Notes: a model not told the origin generated them from the letters alone. 64,000 bases of DNA from Frankiales bacterium (GCA_016125335.1 WGLY01000011.1:1-64000); one strand, 5' to 3'. Counted from the first letter of the stretch, positions 40,038 to 48,475 are shown. Made by a program: numbers and translations.

Positions 40038-41720
40038 GTGAAGCAGCTGGGCGACATCCTCCTCGAGGGCGGTCTGGTCACGCGCGACCAGCTCGAGGTG
40101 GCGATGTCCGAGCAGAACCGCCTGGGCCGCAGCCTGGGCCGGGTGCTCGTGGACCAGGGCGTCCTCACCGAGGCCCAGCTGGTCGCCTCGCTCGCGGCCC
40201 AGATCGGCATGCGCTTCGTCGACCTCAGCGACCTCCAGGTGGACGGGTCCGCGCTGGCCCGCGTGCCCGGGCACGTGGCGCGTCGGCACACGGCGATCCC
40301 GATCGGGTACGAGGACGGCAAGCTCGTCGTGGCCATGGCCGACCCGGCCAACGTGTTCGCCATCGACGACATCCGCACGGTGGCGGGCGCCGCCGCCGGC
40401 GCGCACATCGACGTCAAGCCGGTCGTGGCCACGCGCAACGACGTCGTCGCCGCGATCGACCGCTACTACCGGGCCGGCGACGAGCTCGACGACCTCACCA
40501 CCGAGCTCGACATGGGCGAGGAGGAGGAGGACCTCTCCAAGGTCAAGGAGATCACCGAGGACGCACCGATCGTCCGGTACGTGAACCTGCTCATCACGCA
40601 GGCCATCCAGGACCGCGCCTCGGACATCCACCTCGAGCCCACCGAGCAGGACCTCCGGGTGCGCTACCGCATCGACGGCGTGCTCCACGAGGTCATGCGC
40701 TCGCCCCGGGCGATCCAGTCCGGCGTCATCAGCCGGCTGAAGATCATGTCCGACATCAACATCGCCGAGCGCCGCATCCCGCAGGACGGCCGGCTCTCGG
40801 TGAACGCCAACGGCAAGAAGGTCGACCTGCGCGTGGCGACCCTCCCCACGGTGTGGGGCGAGAAGGTCGTCATGCGCATCCTGGACAACTCCACCGCGCG
40901 CATGGACCTCGAGGACCTCGGCTTCAGCCCGCACAACTTCGGCGTCTACGAGCAGTCGTACATCAAGCCGTACGGGATGATCCTGGTGACCGGGCCGACC
41001 GGCTCCGGCAAGTCCACGACGCTCTACGCCACGCTCAACGTGGTGAACAAGCCCGAGGTCAACATCATCACGGTGGAGGACCCGGTCGAGTACCGGTTGC
41101 CCGGCGTCAACCAGGTGCAGGTGAACAACAAGGCGGGGCTCAACTTCGCCGCGGCCCTGCGCTCGATCCTGCGGTCGGACCCCGACATCGTGCTCATCGG
41201 CGAGATCCGCGACCACGAGACCGCCCAGATCGCCATCGAGGCCTCGCTCACCGGTCACCTGGTGCTCTCGACCCTGCACACCAACGACGCCCCCAGCGCC
41301 ATCACCCGGCTCACCGAGATGGGCATCGAGCCGTTCCTCGTGGGGTCGGCCGTCGACTGCGTGCTCGCCCAGCGGCTCGCACGGCGGCTGTGCTCCAAGT
41401 GCAAGGAGCCGTACGAGCCCACCGAGGAGCAGCTCGAGAAGATCGGGTTCAACCCCCGTCCGGGCGACCCGGCGCCCACCTTCTACCGGCCGGTCGGGTG
41501 CTCCACGTGCGCCAAGACCGGCTACAAGGGCCGGCTGGCCCTGCACGAGGTCATGGCCATGGACGACGACATCGAGCGGCTGACGGTCGAGCGGGCCTCG
41601 GCCACCGCGATCGGGGCGGTCGCCATCGACCACGGCATGCGCGTGCTGCGCGAGGACGGCCTGCTCAAGGCCAGCCAGGGCATCACGTCCCTGGACGAGG
41701 TCTTCCGCGTCGTCGCGTGA
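40038..41720 (+). CDS. pilB: Type IV pilus assembly ATPase PilB
   Basis: A 560-residue hexameric motor that powers pilus extension. Residues 1-150 are an MshEN-type domain: two 24-residue motifs, 3-26 (QLGDILLEGG ... SEQ) and 32-55 (SLGRVLVDQG ... AAQ), with a 5-residue spacer, the layout known from c-di-GMP-binding MshEN domains, but the leading Arg is Gln/Ser. The ATPase core has Walker A GPTGSGKSTT, Walker B DIVLIGEIRD, His boxes around STLHTNDA and the zinc tetracysteine CSKC ... CSTC. GTG 40038 follows GAGAGGA; upstream in-frame codons are not family-like. Confidence 0.93.
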   Translation: MKQLGDILLEGGLVTRDQLEVAMSEQNRLGRSLGRVLVDQGVLTEAQLVASLAAQIGMRFVDLSDLQVDGSALARVPGHVARRHTAIPIGYEDGKLVVAMADPANVFAIDDIRTVAGAAAGAHIDVKPVVATRNDVVAAIDRYYRAGDELDDLTTELDMGEEEEDLSKVKEITEDAPIVRYVNLLITQAIQDRASDIHLEPTEQDLRVRYRIDGVLHEVMRSPRAIQSGVISRLKIMSDINIAERRIPQDGRLSVNANGKKVDLRVATLPTVWGEKVVMRILDNSTARMDLEDLGFSPHNFGVYEQSYIKPYGMILVTGPTGSGKSTTLYATLNVVNKPEVNIITVEDPVEYRLPGVNQVQVNNKAGLNFAAALRSILRSDPDIVLIGEIRDHETAQIAIEASLTGHLVLSTLHTNDAPSAITRLTEMGIEPFLVGSAVDCVLAQRLARRLCSKCKEPYEPTEEQLEKIGFNPRPGDPAPTFYRPVGCSTCAKTGYKGRLALHEVMAMDDDIERLTVERASATAIGAVAIDHGMRVLREDGLLKASQGITSLDEVFRVVA

Positions 41721-41747
41721 CCCGCTCACCCTGCGTGCTCGGAAGGC

Positions 41748-41775
41748 TCAAGCGGAGGTCTCCGCGAACCGATGC
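41748..41775 (+). promoter_or_regulatory. Sigma-28-like promoter of pilT-pilC
   Basis: TCAA (41748..41751), 16 bases, ACCGATGC (41768..41775), 48 bases before the preferred pilT start. Confidence 0.5.
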
Positions 41776-41823
41776 CACGAAGGACGCCCGAGGTGTGTCG
41801 GGCGCGGAGTCGTAGGAGTGCTC

Positions 41824-43497
41824 GTGGAGACCACGCCGTACACCGCGGTCCCGGCTGCACCGGGCTACCCCGCGCCCCCGGCAGAGCCCACCGAGTCGGT
41901 GCCGCTGACCGCGACCGGCGAGCCGGCCATCGTGTCCTTCGGCGGCCCCGCGCCGGCCGAGCCCGCGCCGTACTCGCCCGAGCCCCCCGCCGCGCCCTAC
42001 GAGCCCGCACCGTCCGCCGCGCCGGCCGAGCCGTACTCGCCGGTGCCCCCGGAGCAGCTCGCCCAGGCCTACGCCGAGCCCGCCTACGCCGAGCCCGCGT
42101 ACGCCGAGCCCGTCCCCGCGGAGCCCGCCTACGTCGCGCCGGCGTACGCCGCCCCCGAGGCCGTCGCCCCCGCCTACCCCGCGCCGGCGCCGGAGACGGC
42201 CGTGCCGGTCGACCTCCCGGCCCCGGCCACCGCCCCGGTGGCGGCCCCCGCGCCCGCGCCGGCGTACCCGGCGTCGGCCTACCCGGCCCCGGTGGCGCCG
42301 GCCGAGCCGGCCCCGGCCGAGCCCGCGCCCGCCGCGGTGCCGCACGACTCGCGCCCGCAGGCGTCGTCGGTGTCCGTCGGGCACGAGGCGCTGATCGGGC
42401 GGCAGAGCACCGAGCAGCAGGTGCGCGACGACGACTTCAGCCTCGCCGACGCGCTCAACCAGATGCTCGACCGCGGCGCCTCCGACCTGCACCTGACGTC
42501 CGCCGCCAAGCCCACGGTCCGGGTGAGCGGCTCGCTGGTGCCGCTCGAGGACTTCGAGGTGCTGACCCCGCCCGTGCTCCAGCGGGTCATCTACGCGATC
42601 CTCACCCAGGCGCAGCGGCTGAAGTTCGAGGAGCAGCTCGAGCTCGACTTCGCGTACTCGCTGCCCGGGCGGGCGCGCTTCCGCGTCAACATCTACCGGC
42701 AGCGCGACGCGCTCGGCGCCGCGTTCCGCATCATCCCGTTCGAGATCAAGTCCCTGGAGAGCCTCGGCATCCCGCCGGCGGTGGCGAACTTCGCGAACCT
42801 GCCCCGCGGCTTCGTGCTGGTCACCGGGCCGACCGGCTCGGGCAAGTCCACCACGCTGGCCTCGGTGATCGACCTCGCGAACCGCACCCGGCGCGACCAC
42901 ATCATGACCGTCGAGGACCCGATCGAGTTCCTCCACCGGCACAAGAGCTGCCTGGTCAACCAGCGCGAGGTGGGGGAGGACACCTGGTCGTTCTCCAACG
43001 CGCTCAAGCACGTGCTGCGCCAGGACCCCGACATCATCCTCGTCGGCGAGATGCGCGACCTCGAGACCATCTCGGTGGCCCTCACCGCGGCCGAGACCGG
43101 CCACCTCGTCTTCGCCACCCTGCACACGCAGGACGCCGCCCAGACGATCGACCGCATCATCGACGTGTTTCCGCCGCACCAGCAGACGCAGGTGCGGGCG
43201 CAGCTCGCGATGGCGCTGCAGGGCGTCGTGTGCCAGACGCTGGCCAAGTCGGCCGACGGGCACGGCCGCGTGGTCGCCACCGAGGTGCTCGTCGTCACGC
43301 CTGCGGTGCGCAACCTGATCCGCGAGGGCAAGACGCACCAGATCTACTCCGTCATGCAGGCAGGAGCCGCGCACGGCATGCACACCCTCGACCAGCACCT
43401 GGCCGAGCTCGTCCGCACCCGCCGGATCACCTACGAGGTCGGTCTGGAGAAGTGCCACCACATCGAGGACTTCAACCGGCTCTGCGGCCGGGCCTGA
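41824..43497 (+). CDS. pilT: Type IV pilus retraction ATPase PilT with long Pro-rich extension
   Basis: A 557-residue protein. Residues 1 to about 200 are low-complexity (Pro, Ala, Glu, Tyr) with AYAEP repeats; the PilT core starts near residue 202 (DDFSLADALNQMLDRGASDLHL). Core motifs: Walker A GPTGSGKSTT, ASP box TVEDPIEF, Walker B DIILVGEMRDLETI, HIS box ATLHTQDA. PilT drives pilus retraction and twitching. I prefer GTG 41824 since AGGAG (41814..41818) sits 5 bases upstream; GTG 41818 would overlap that site. pilC follows after 23 bases. Confidence 0.9.
   Translation: METTPYTAVPAAPGYPAPPAEPTESVPLTATGEPAIVSFGGPAPAEPAPYSPEPPAAPYEPAPSAAPAEPYSPVPPEQLAQAYAEPAYAEPAYAEPVPAEPAYVAPAYAAPEAVAPAYPAPAPETAVPVDLPAPATAPVAAPAPAPAYPASAYPAPVAPAEPAPAEPAPAAVPHDSRPQASSVSVGHEALIGRQSTEQQVRDDDFSLADALNQMLDRGASDLHLTSAAKPTVRVSGSLVPLEDFEVLTPPVLQRVIYAILTQAQRLKFEEQLELDFAYSLPGRARFRVNIYRQRDALGAAFRIIPFEIKSLESLGIPPAVANFANLPRGFVLVTGPTGSGKSTTLASVIDLANRTRRDHIMTVEDPIEFLHRHKSCLVNQREVGEDTWSFSNALKHVLRQDPDIILVGEMRDLETISVALTAAETGHLVFATLHTQDAAQTIDRIIDVFPPHQQTQVRAQLAMALQGVVCQTLAKSADGHGRVVATEVLVVTPAVRNLIREGKTHQIYSVMQAGAAHGMHTLDQHLAELVRTRRITYEVGLEKCHHIEDFNRLCGRA
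42067..42141. repeat. 15-bp tandem repeat in pilT
   Basis: Units of GCCTACGCCGAGCCC, repeated about five times with decay, encode AYAEP pentapeptides in the N-terminal extension of PilT. Confidence 0.75.
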
Positions 43498-43520
43498 GCG
43501 GTCGGGAGAGGACCAGGATC

Positions 43521-44747
43521 ATGGCAGCAACCGCCACCTACGAGTACGCCGTCCGGGACCGCTCGGGCTCCATCGTCACGGGCAAGATCGACGCCGACTC
43601 GCCGGCGGCCGTGGCCTCCAAGCTCAAGAGCATGGGCTACGCCCCGGTCAAGATCTCCGTGGTCAAGAACAGCGGCCTCCAGATGGAGCTCAAGCTCCCC
43701 AAGCTGGGCGCCAAGGTGTCGCTCAAGGAGCTCGCGGTCTTCTCGCGGCAGTTCTCGACGATGATCAACTCCGGTCTGTCGATGCTGCGCGCCCTGTCGA
43801 TCCTCGAGGAGCAGCAGCCCAACAAGACCTTCGCCGAGATCCTCACCGAGATCCGCCTCGAAGTGGAGTCCGGCTCGGCGCTGTCGATCTCGATGGGCCA
43901 CCACCCCGAGGTCTTCCCGCCCCTCATGGTGAACATGATCCGGGCCGGCGAGGTGGGCGGCTTCCTCGACAAGGTGCTCAGCCAGATCGCCGACAACTAC
44001 GAGGCCGAGGTCCGCCTGCGCGGCAAGGTGAAGTCCGCGATGACCTACCCGGTCGTCGTCCTCATCATGGCGATCCTCATGTCGATCGGCATGCTGCTGT
44101 TCATCGTGCCGACCTTCGCGGGCCTGTTCACCTCGCTCGGCGGCGAGCTGCCGGCGCCCACGCAGATGCTGGTGAACCTCTCCAACTTCCTCAAGGTCGC
44201 GATCATCCCGCTGGTCATCGTCGCGATCGTCGGCTCGGTCGTCTGGCGGCGGGTCAAGCACACCGAGCGCGTGCGCGAGGTGGTCGACCCGATCAAGCTC
44301 AAGGTGCCGATCTTCGGCCAGCTGTTCCGCAAGATCGCGCTGGCGCGGTTCTGCCGCAACCTCGGCACCATGCTCGCTTCGGGCGTGCCGATCCTCCAGA
44401 GCCTCGACATCGTGGCCGACACCTCGGGCAACGTGGTGGTCGCGCACGCGGTGCGCGACATCCAGGAGAGCGTCCGCAGCGGTGAGAGCCTCACCGAGCC
44501 GCTGAGCAAGCACGACATCTTCCCGGCCATGGTGGTGCAGATGCTGGCGGTCGGCGAGGACACCGGCGCGCTGGACACGATGCTGCACAAGATCAGCGAC
44601 TTCTACGACGCCGAGGTGGAGTCGACGACGGAGCAGCTGACGGCGCTCATCGAACCGCTGATGATCGCCGTGCTCGGCGGCCTGGTCGGGTCGATGATCA
44701 TCGCCCTCTACATGCCGATCTTCAAGATCTTCGACCTCATCAAGTAG
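43521..44747 (+). CDS. pilC: Type IV pilus inner-membrane platform protein PilC
   Basis: A 408-residue GspF-family protein. N-terminal cap (YEYAVRDRSGSIVTGKIDADSPAAVASKLKSMG), then two GspF domains, each with the pattern FSRQFSTMINSGLSMLRAL and FCRNLGTMLASGVPILQSLDIV, and the G-E-x-G motif (RAGEVGGFL and VGEDTGALD). Three membrane helices fit the family. It transmits force from PilB/PilT to pilin insertion. It sits directly after pilT and is followed by a strong hairpin. Confidence 0.94.
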   Translation: MAATATYEYAVRDRSGSIVTGKIDADSPAAVASKLKSMGYAPVKISVVKNSGLQMELKLPKLGAKVSLKELAVFSRQFSTMINSGLSMLRALSILEEQQPNKTFAEILTEIRLEVESGSALSISMGHHPEVFPPLMVNMIRAGEVGGFLDKVLSQIADNYEAEVRLRGKVKSAMTYPVVVLIMAILMSIGMLLFIVPTFAGLFTSLGGELPAPTQMLVNLSNFLKVAIIPLVIVAIVGSVVWRRVKHTERVREVVDPIKLKVPIFGQLFRKIALARFCRNLGTMLASGVPILQSLDIVADTSGNVVVAHAVRDIQESVRSGESLTEPLSKHDIFPAMVVQMLAVGEDTGALDTMLHKISDFYDAEVESTTEQLTALIEPLMIAVLGGLVGSMIIALYMPIFKIFDLIK

Positions 44748-44760
44748 GTCCTCACCTCCC

Positions 44761-44799
44761 CGACGGGGGCTTCGGCGAGCGGCGCCGGGGCCCCCGTCG
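44761..44799 (+). terminator. Terminator-like hairpin after pilC
   Basis: CGACGGGGGC (44761..44770) and GCCCCCGTCG (44790..44799) form a perfect 10-bp stem with a 19-base loop, 13 bases past the pilC stop. Confidence 0.6.
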
Positions 44800-44901
44800 C
44801 TGCGCCCCCCGGGGGAGGTCGTTCGTCGGGCCGGCCCCCGCCGAACGGACGAGATCGGCCCCCAGCGGGCACCGAACGGGTGACCTGCGGGCGTGGCGGT
44901 C

Positions 44902-44929
44902 TCAATGGAGGAGCACCGGGGCCCGACGT
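44902..44929 (+). promoter_or_regulatory. Sigma-28-like promoter of pilA1
   Basis: TCAA (44902..44905), 16 bases, CCCGACGT (44922..44929). It is the weakest match of the set and lies 162 bases from the start codon, much farther than the others (37-66). Confidence 0.35.
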
Positions 44930-45091
44930 TCCCAGGGTCATAGCAGTTCGTCGGTCGACCCCGACGCGCACGGGCGCACCCGCCGCGAGGCGGGCGGGCC
45001 GGCTCGGTGCACGCCTTCGTCGTGAGGCGCGTGCCGGGTCGGCACGGCACGGGCGCGCCGGGCCGGCCGTCCCCCAGAAGGGCTCGGGCAC

Positions 45092-45574
45092 ATGATCGCT
45101 CGCCTCAGCACACAGACCGACGAGAGGGAAGGGGGCTTCACGCTCATCGAGCTCCTCGTCGTCATGATCATCATCGGCATCCTCGCCGCCATCGCGATCC
45201 CGGTGTTCCTCAACCAGCGCAAGAACGGCTGGAACGCTGCCGCGAAGACCGACCTGGCCAACTTCGGCCTGGCCGTCGAGTCCTCCGGTGTCGACCACGG
45301 CGGCAGCTTCACGGCCGTCCTGCTCACCACGCCGGGCAACGTCCTGGCCTCCGGGCAGACCCTCTACGCCGCGAAGCTGGCGTCCGGCTTCGAGTTCAGC
45401 GGCACCACGGACGTGACCGTCGTCCTGGGCGCGGCACCGTCGCCCACGGACTTCTGCATCATCGCCAACAACTCCAACGTGAGCGACGCGTGGTGGACCT
45501 ACAGCCGCAAGCACGGCGGCCTCATGCCACTGCCGAAGGCCACACCGGTGGCGGCCGCCGCCCAGTGCGCGTGA
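45092..45574 (+). CDS. pilA: Type IVa major pilin PilA, copy 1
   Basis: A 160-residue prepilin: a 15-residue leader ending in Gly, then FTLIELLVVMIIIGILAAIAIP with Glu at +5, the class III signal cut and methylated by PilD. The globular part has a C-terminal Cys pair (DFCIIANN ... QCA) that can close the D-loop. It is about half identical to the next two pilins, sharing FLNQRKNGWN and NVSDAWW. An AGAAGG ribosome site lies before ATG 45092. It is flanked by its own promoter-like element and a very strong hairpin. Confidence 0.93.
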   Translation: MIARLSTQTDEREGGFTLIELLVVMIIIGILAAIAIPVFLNQRKNGWNAAAKTDLANFGLAVESSGVDHGGSFTAVLLTTPGNVLASGQTLYAAKLASGFEFSGTTDVTVVLGAAPSPTDFCIIANNSNVSDAWWTYSRKHGGLMPLPKATPVAAAAQCA

Positions 45575-45590
45575 GCCGATCGCTGGACGG

Positions 45591-45632
45591 GCGGGACGGC
45601 CCGGGACCCCTGGTGGTCCCGGGCCGTCCCGC
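45591..45632 (+). terminator. Strong terminator hairpin after pilA1
   Basis: A perfect 18-bp stem: 45591..45608 (GCGGGACGGCCCGGGACC) with 45615..45632, 6-base loop. It begins 16 bases past the pilA1 stop. Confidence 0.75.
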
Positions 45633-45700
45633 GTCCCGGTCCCCTCGACGCCGGCGCTACGCCGTCCGGCGTACTCCCGGCAGGTCGTGGCAGCCGACCG

Positions 45701-45729
45701 TCAAGACCGGGTGGCGCCGGAGCCGATCA
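45701..45729 (+). promoter_or_regulatory. Sigma-28-like promoter of pilA2
   Basis: TCAA (45701..45704), 17 bases, GCCGATCA (45722..45729), 58 bases before the pilA2 ATG. Confidence 0.5.
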
Positions 45730-45787
45730 CACGGTGTCGGACCGGCCGTCCAGGGCCGCTCCAGCACCAGCACGGAAGGGGACGGGC

Positions 45788-46267
45788 ATGCTCGCTCGTA
45801 TCCGCACCACCCGCGACGAGGGGGAGCAGGGCTTCACCCTGATCGAGCTCCTCGTCGTGATGATCATCATCGGCATCCTCGCCGCGATCGCGATCCCGAC
45901 GTTCCTCAACCAGCGCAAGAACGGCTGGAACTCGGCGGCCAAGACCGACGTGTCGAACTTCGGCCTCGCGGTCGAGTCCTCCGCCGTCGACCAGGGCGGC
46001 GACTTCACCGCGGTCCTGCTCGGCGCCCAGGGCGACAAGCTCGCGGCCAACGGCGTGCTCGACGGCACCAAGGTGATCGCCGGCTTCGAGTTCACCGGCT
46101 CGCAGAACGTCGACGTCTACCTCGGCGCCGCCCCGGCCGGCTCGGACTTCTGCCTGGTCGGGAACAACACCAACGTCTCCGACGCGTGGTGGGTCTACAG
46201 CAAGGGCAAGGGCGGCCTGCAGCCGACCTCGTACGCCGACCTGGCGACCGCCGAGAGCAAGTGCTGA
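45788..46267 (+). CDS. pilA: Type IVa major pilin PilA, copy 2
   Basis: A 159-residue prepilin with a 15-residue leader (MLARIRTTRDEGEQG), F at +1, Glu at +5 and C-terminal Cys pair (DFCLVGN ... ESKC). It is nearly identical to copy 3 over residues 15-115 and differs mainly in the leader and around residues 118-130, so the two arose by recent duplication. ATG 45788 follows GGAAGGGG; an upstream in-frame extension from 45734 would spoil the prepilin leader. It is separated from both neighbours by terminator hairpins. Confidence 0.93.
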   Translation: MLARIRTTRDEGEQGFTLIELLVVMIIIGILAAIAIPTFLNQRKNGWNSAAKTDVSNFGLAVESSAVDQGGDFTAVLLGAQGDKLAANGVLDGTKVIAGFEFTGSQNVDVYLGAAPAGSDFCLVGNNTNVSDAWWVYSKGKGGLQPTSYADLATAESKC

Positions 46268-46287
46268 CCGGCACCGCACCGCACCGA

Positions 46288-46316
46288 GAGGACCCGGGAC
46301 TCGATCCCGGGTCCTC
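46288..46316 (+). terminator. Strong terminator hairpin after pilA2
   Basis: Perfect 12-bp stem GAGGACCCGGGA / TCCCGGGTCCTC with a 5-base loop, 20 bases past the pilA2 stop. Confidence 0.75.
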
Positions 46317-46396
46317 GTGCGTGGGCCTGCGTCGCGCGCCCGGTCACGGGGACGTCACGACCGACCGGTGGAGGCGAAATCAACCTCTCGGAGGAC

Positions 46397-46423
46397 TCAA
46401 GGTCCCCGGGGCAGCGCCGATGC
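46397..46423 (+). promoter_or_regulatory. Sigma-28-like promoter of pilA3
   Basis: TCAA (46397..46400), 15 bases, GCCGATGC (46416..46423), 59 bases before the pilA3 ATG. This is the best match in the window to the classical TAAA-N15-GCCGATAA layout. Confidence 0.6.
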
Positions 46424-46482
46424 CTTGATCACGGTGCGGCCGACGCGGGTCGGTCGAAAACCTCATCCGGAAGGACAAGACC

Positions 46483-46962
46483 ATGCTCTCTCGCGTCCGC
46501 ACGGCGATCGAGAAGAAGGACGAGGGCTTCACCCTCATCGAGCTCCTCGTCGTCATGATCATCATCGGCATCCTCGCCGCGATCGCGATCCCGACGTTCC
46601 TCAACCAGCGCAAGAACGGCTGGAACTCGGCCGCCAAGACCGACGTGTCGAACTTCGGCCTCGCGGTCGAGTCCTCGGCCGTCGACCAGGGCGGCGACTT
46701 CACCAAGGTCCTGCTCGGCGCCCAGGGCGACAAGCTCTCGGCCAGCGGCGTGCTCGACGGCACCAAGGTGATCGCCGGCTTCGAGTTCACCGGCTCGCAG
46801 AACGTCGACGTCTACCAGGGCGCCGCCGCGGGCAGCAACACCTTCTGCCTGATCGCGAACAACACCAACGTCTCCGACGCCTGGTGGGTCTACAGCAAGG
46901 CCAAGGGCGGCCTCCAGCCGACTTCGTACGCCGACCTCGCGACCGCCGAGGGCAAGTGCTGA
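46483..46962 (+). CDS. pilA: Type IVa major pilin PilA, copy 3
   Basis: A 159-residue prepilin, leader MLSRVRTAIEKKDEG (15 residues), then the same FTLIELLVVM helix and a body almost identical to copy 2, ending in a Cys pair (TFCLIANN ... GKC). A GGAAGGA ribosome site lies 9 bases before ATG 46483. Own promoter-like element and own hairpin suggest it can be expressed independently of copies 1 and 2. Which copy forms the main fibre cannot be told from sequence. Confidence 0.93.
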   Translation: MLSRVRTAIEKKDEGFTLIELLVVMIIIGILAAIAIPTFLNQRKNGWNSAAKTDVSNFGLAVESSAVDQGGDFTKVLLGAQGDKLSASGVLDGTKVIAGFEFTGSQNVDVYQGAAAGSNTFCLIANNTNVSDAWWVYSKAKGGLQPTSYADLATAEGKC

Positions 46963-46982
46963 TTGCGCACAACGCGCACCTC

Positions 46983-47025
46983 GTGCGGGGTGGTGCCCGG
47001 GAGCTTCCCGGGTGCCACCCCGCAC
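46983..47025 (+). terminator. Terminator hairpin after pilA3
   Basis: 46983..47002 (GTGCGGGGTGGTGCCCGGGA) pairs with 47006..47025 at 18 of 20 positions, 3-base loop, 20 bases past the pilA3 stop. Confidence 0.7.
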
Positions 47026-47096
47026 CGCGTGACGGGGCGGACCGCACGGTCGTGGGCCCGGGTCACCCACTCGCTCCATCGGGGCGCACCGCTGGC

Positions 47097-47124
47097 TCAA
47101 GCCGCGCGCACGCCCGTCCGATGA
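47097..47124 (+). promoter_or_regulatory. Sigma-28-like promoter of the minor pilin operon
   Basis: TCAA (47097..47100), 16 bases, TCCGATGA (47117..47124), 37 bases before ATG 47162. Confidence 0.5.
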
Positions 47125-47161
47125 CCGCAAGAGCCGATCGAGATCCTGGGAGGGGCGCCGC

Positions 47162-48475
47162 ATGCGCATCGACTCGCTGGCCACGCGCGTCGCACGGTGC
47201 CGCGACGACGACGGCGTGACCCTCATCGAGATCATGGTCGCGTTCTCGCTGCTGCTGGTGCTCTCCGCCGCCGTGGGCGCCGGACTGCTCGCCGTGCAGA
47301 AGTCGGCCATGACGTCCAAGGAGCGCAGCGCCGCCGCGAACCTCGCCACACGCGAGATCGAGGTGGTGCGCAACTGGTTCCACTCCAGCGACACCGCGCC
47401 CCTGGACGTGATGAACACCGGCGACACCGTCGACGGGGCGCCGCTGCCCGGCCAGACCGGGGCGCTCGTGGTCGACAACGTGCCCTACACCGTCAAGCGG
47501 CAGGTGGCCTGGCTGGTCACCGGCAACGGCGTCAGCGCCTGCGACGGCGGCAGCATCGTGACGTACCCGAGCATCAGCGTCCACGTCGAGGTGACCTGGC
47601 CGAACATGGGAAGTGTCCCGCCGGTGACCTCCGACACCGTGCTCACCCCGCCCAAGAGCGTGCTCAACTCGAGCAACGGCTACCTCGCCATCAAGGTGGT
47701 CAACCGCGACGGCAACGCGAACGCCGGCCGCACGGTGACCGCCACCGGCCCCGCGGGCACCTTCTCCGACACCACAGGCCCCGACGGGTGCGCGACGTTC
47801 GTGCTGAGCAAGGCAGGCACCTACACCGTGTCGCTCACCGAGGGCTCGAGCGGCTACATCGCCTTCAACGGCTCGACCAGCCAGGCCGTCGCCGTCAGCA
47901 TCGGCAGCCTCGTGGTGCGCAGCTTCACCTACGACCTCGGCGTCTCGTTCCGCGCGACCCTGACCCCGCCGGCCGGGTTCTCGCTCCCGGCCACGCTGCC
48001 CGCCGTGGCGTTCGGCAACGCCGGCATCCTGCCCAGCGGCGTCTCGACGTTCGCTCCTGACGCGACCGGCACGGCACAGGTCGGGCCGCTCTGGCCGTTC
48101 GCCTCCGGCTACTCGGTCTGGGCCGGCAGCTGCACGGACAGCGACCCCGGCCTGACCGGCACGCGTCCGGCGCCCCTGAAGCCGGCCAAGGGCACCACCA
48201 CCAACACCACGGCAGCACTCCAGGCCGTCGCCATCACGACCACCTACCTGGGGGCCCCCGTGGACGTCCCGGTCACCGCCACCTACAGCGGGTCGGGCAG
48301 CTGCCCGGCCGGCGACGGCACGCTCACGCTGGGCACAAGCGCTGCGGGCGTGCTCAACACCTCGCTCCCGTACGGGACGTGGACGCTCACCGCCACCATC
48401 GGCAGCGGCCCGGTGACCGGCATCGTGCAGCTCGACGCCTCCACCGGCGGCGTCGTCACCCTGGACGGTGCGTGA
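47162..48475 (+). CDS. Large minor prepilin with adhesin-like domains (PilV-like)
   Basis: A 437-residue protein. An 18-residue leader ends in Gly and is followed by VTLIEIMVAFSLLLVLSAAV, the prepilin helix with Glu at +5 (Val instead of Phe at +1). After about 140 pilin-like residues come repeated beta-sandwich-like stretches: LAIKVVNRDGNANAGRTVTATGPAGT...DTTGPDGCATFVL recalls carboxypeptidase-regulatory/Ig-like modules of adhesins. The size is about three times a normal pilin. It is probably a minor pilin at or near the fibre tip with a binding role (inference). The next gene overlaps its stop by one base. Confidence 0.8.
   Translation: MRIDSLATRVARCRDDDGVTLIEIMVAFSLLLVLSAAVGAGLLAVQKSAMTSKERSAAANLATREIEVVRNWFHSSDTAPLDVMNTGDTVDGAPLPGQTGALVVDNVPYTVKRQVAWLVTGNGVSACDGGSIVTYPSISVHVEVTWPNMGSVPPVTSDTVLTPPKSVLNSSNGYLAIKVVNRDGNANAGRTVTATGPAGTFSDTTGPDGCATFVLSKAGTYTVSLTEGSSGYIAFNGSTSQAVAVSIGSLVVRSFTYDLGVSFRATLTPPAGFSLPATLPAVAFGNAGILPSGVSTFAPDATGTAQVGPLWPFASGYSVWAGSCTDSDPGLTGTRPAPLKPAKGTTTNTTAALQAVAITTTYLGAPVDVPVTATYSGSGSCPAGDGTLTLGTSAAGVLNTSLPYGTWTLTATIGSGPVTGIVQLDASTGGVVTLDGA

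Larger units (their letters stand above)
44748..45091 (+). other. Intergenic region between pilC and pilA1
   Basis: 344 bases without a gene. It holds a terminator-like hairpin (44761..44799), a GC-rich stretch with short inverted repeats (CGTTCG ... CGAACG around 44820-44848), a sigma-28-like promoter element (44902..44929) and a long potential 5' leader of about 150 bases before pilA1. A frame at 44880..45095 is open but does not look coding. Confidence 0.7.

Noticed and set aside
44880-45095. Short open frame upstream of pilA1
   Set aside because: It covers the promoter region, is Arg/Gly-rich and lacks a ribosome site; it is better explained as leader DNA.
45575-45582. GCCGATCG just after pilA1
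   Set aside because: No -35-like box, and it lies before the pilA1 terminator, so it cannot sensibly serve pilA2.
47133-47140. Second GCCGAT box (GCCGATCG) before the minor pilin operon
   Set aside because: No TCAA-like box lies 15-17 bases upstream; the set at 47097..47124 fits better.
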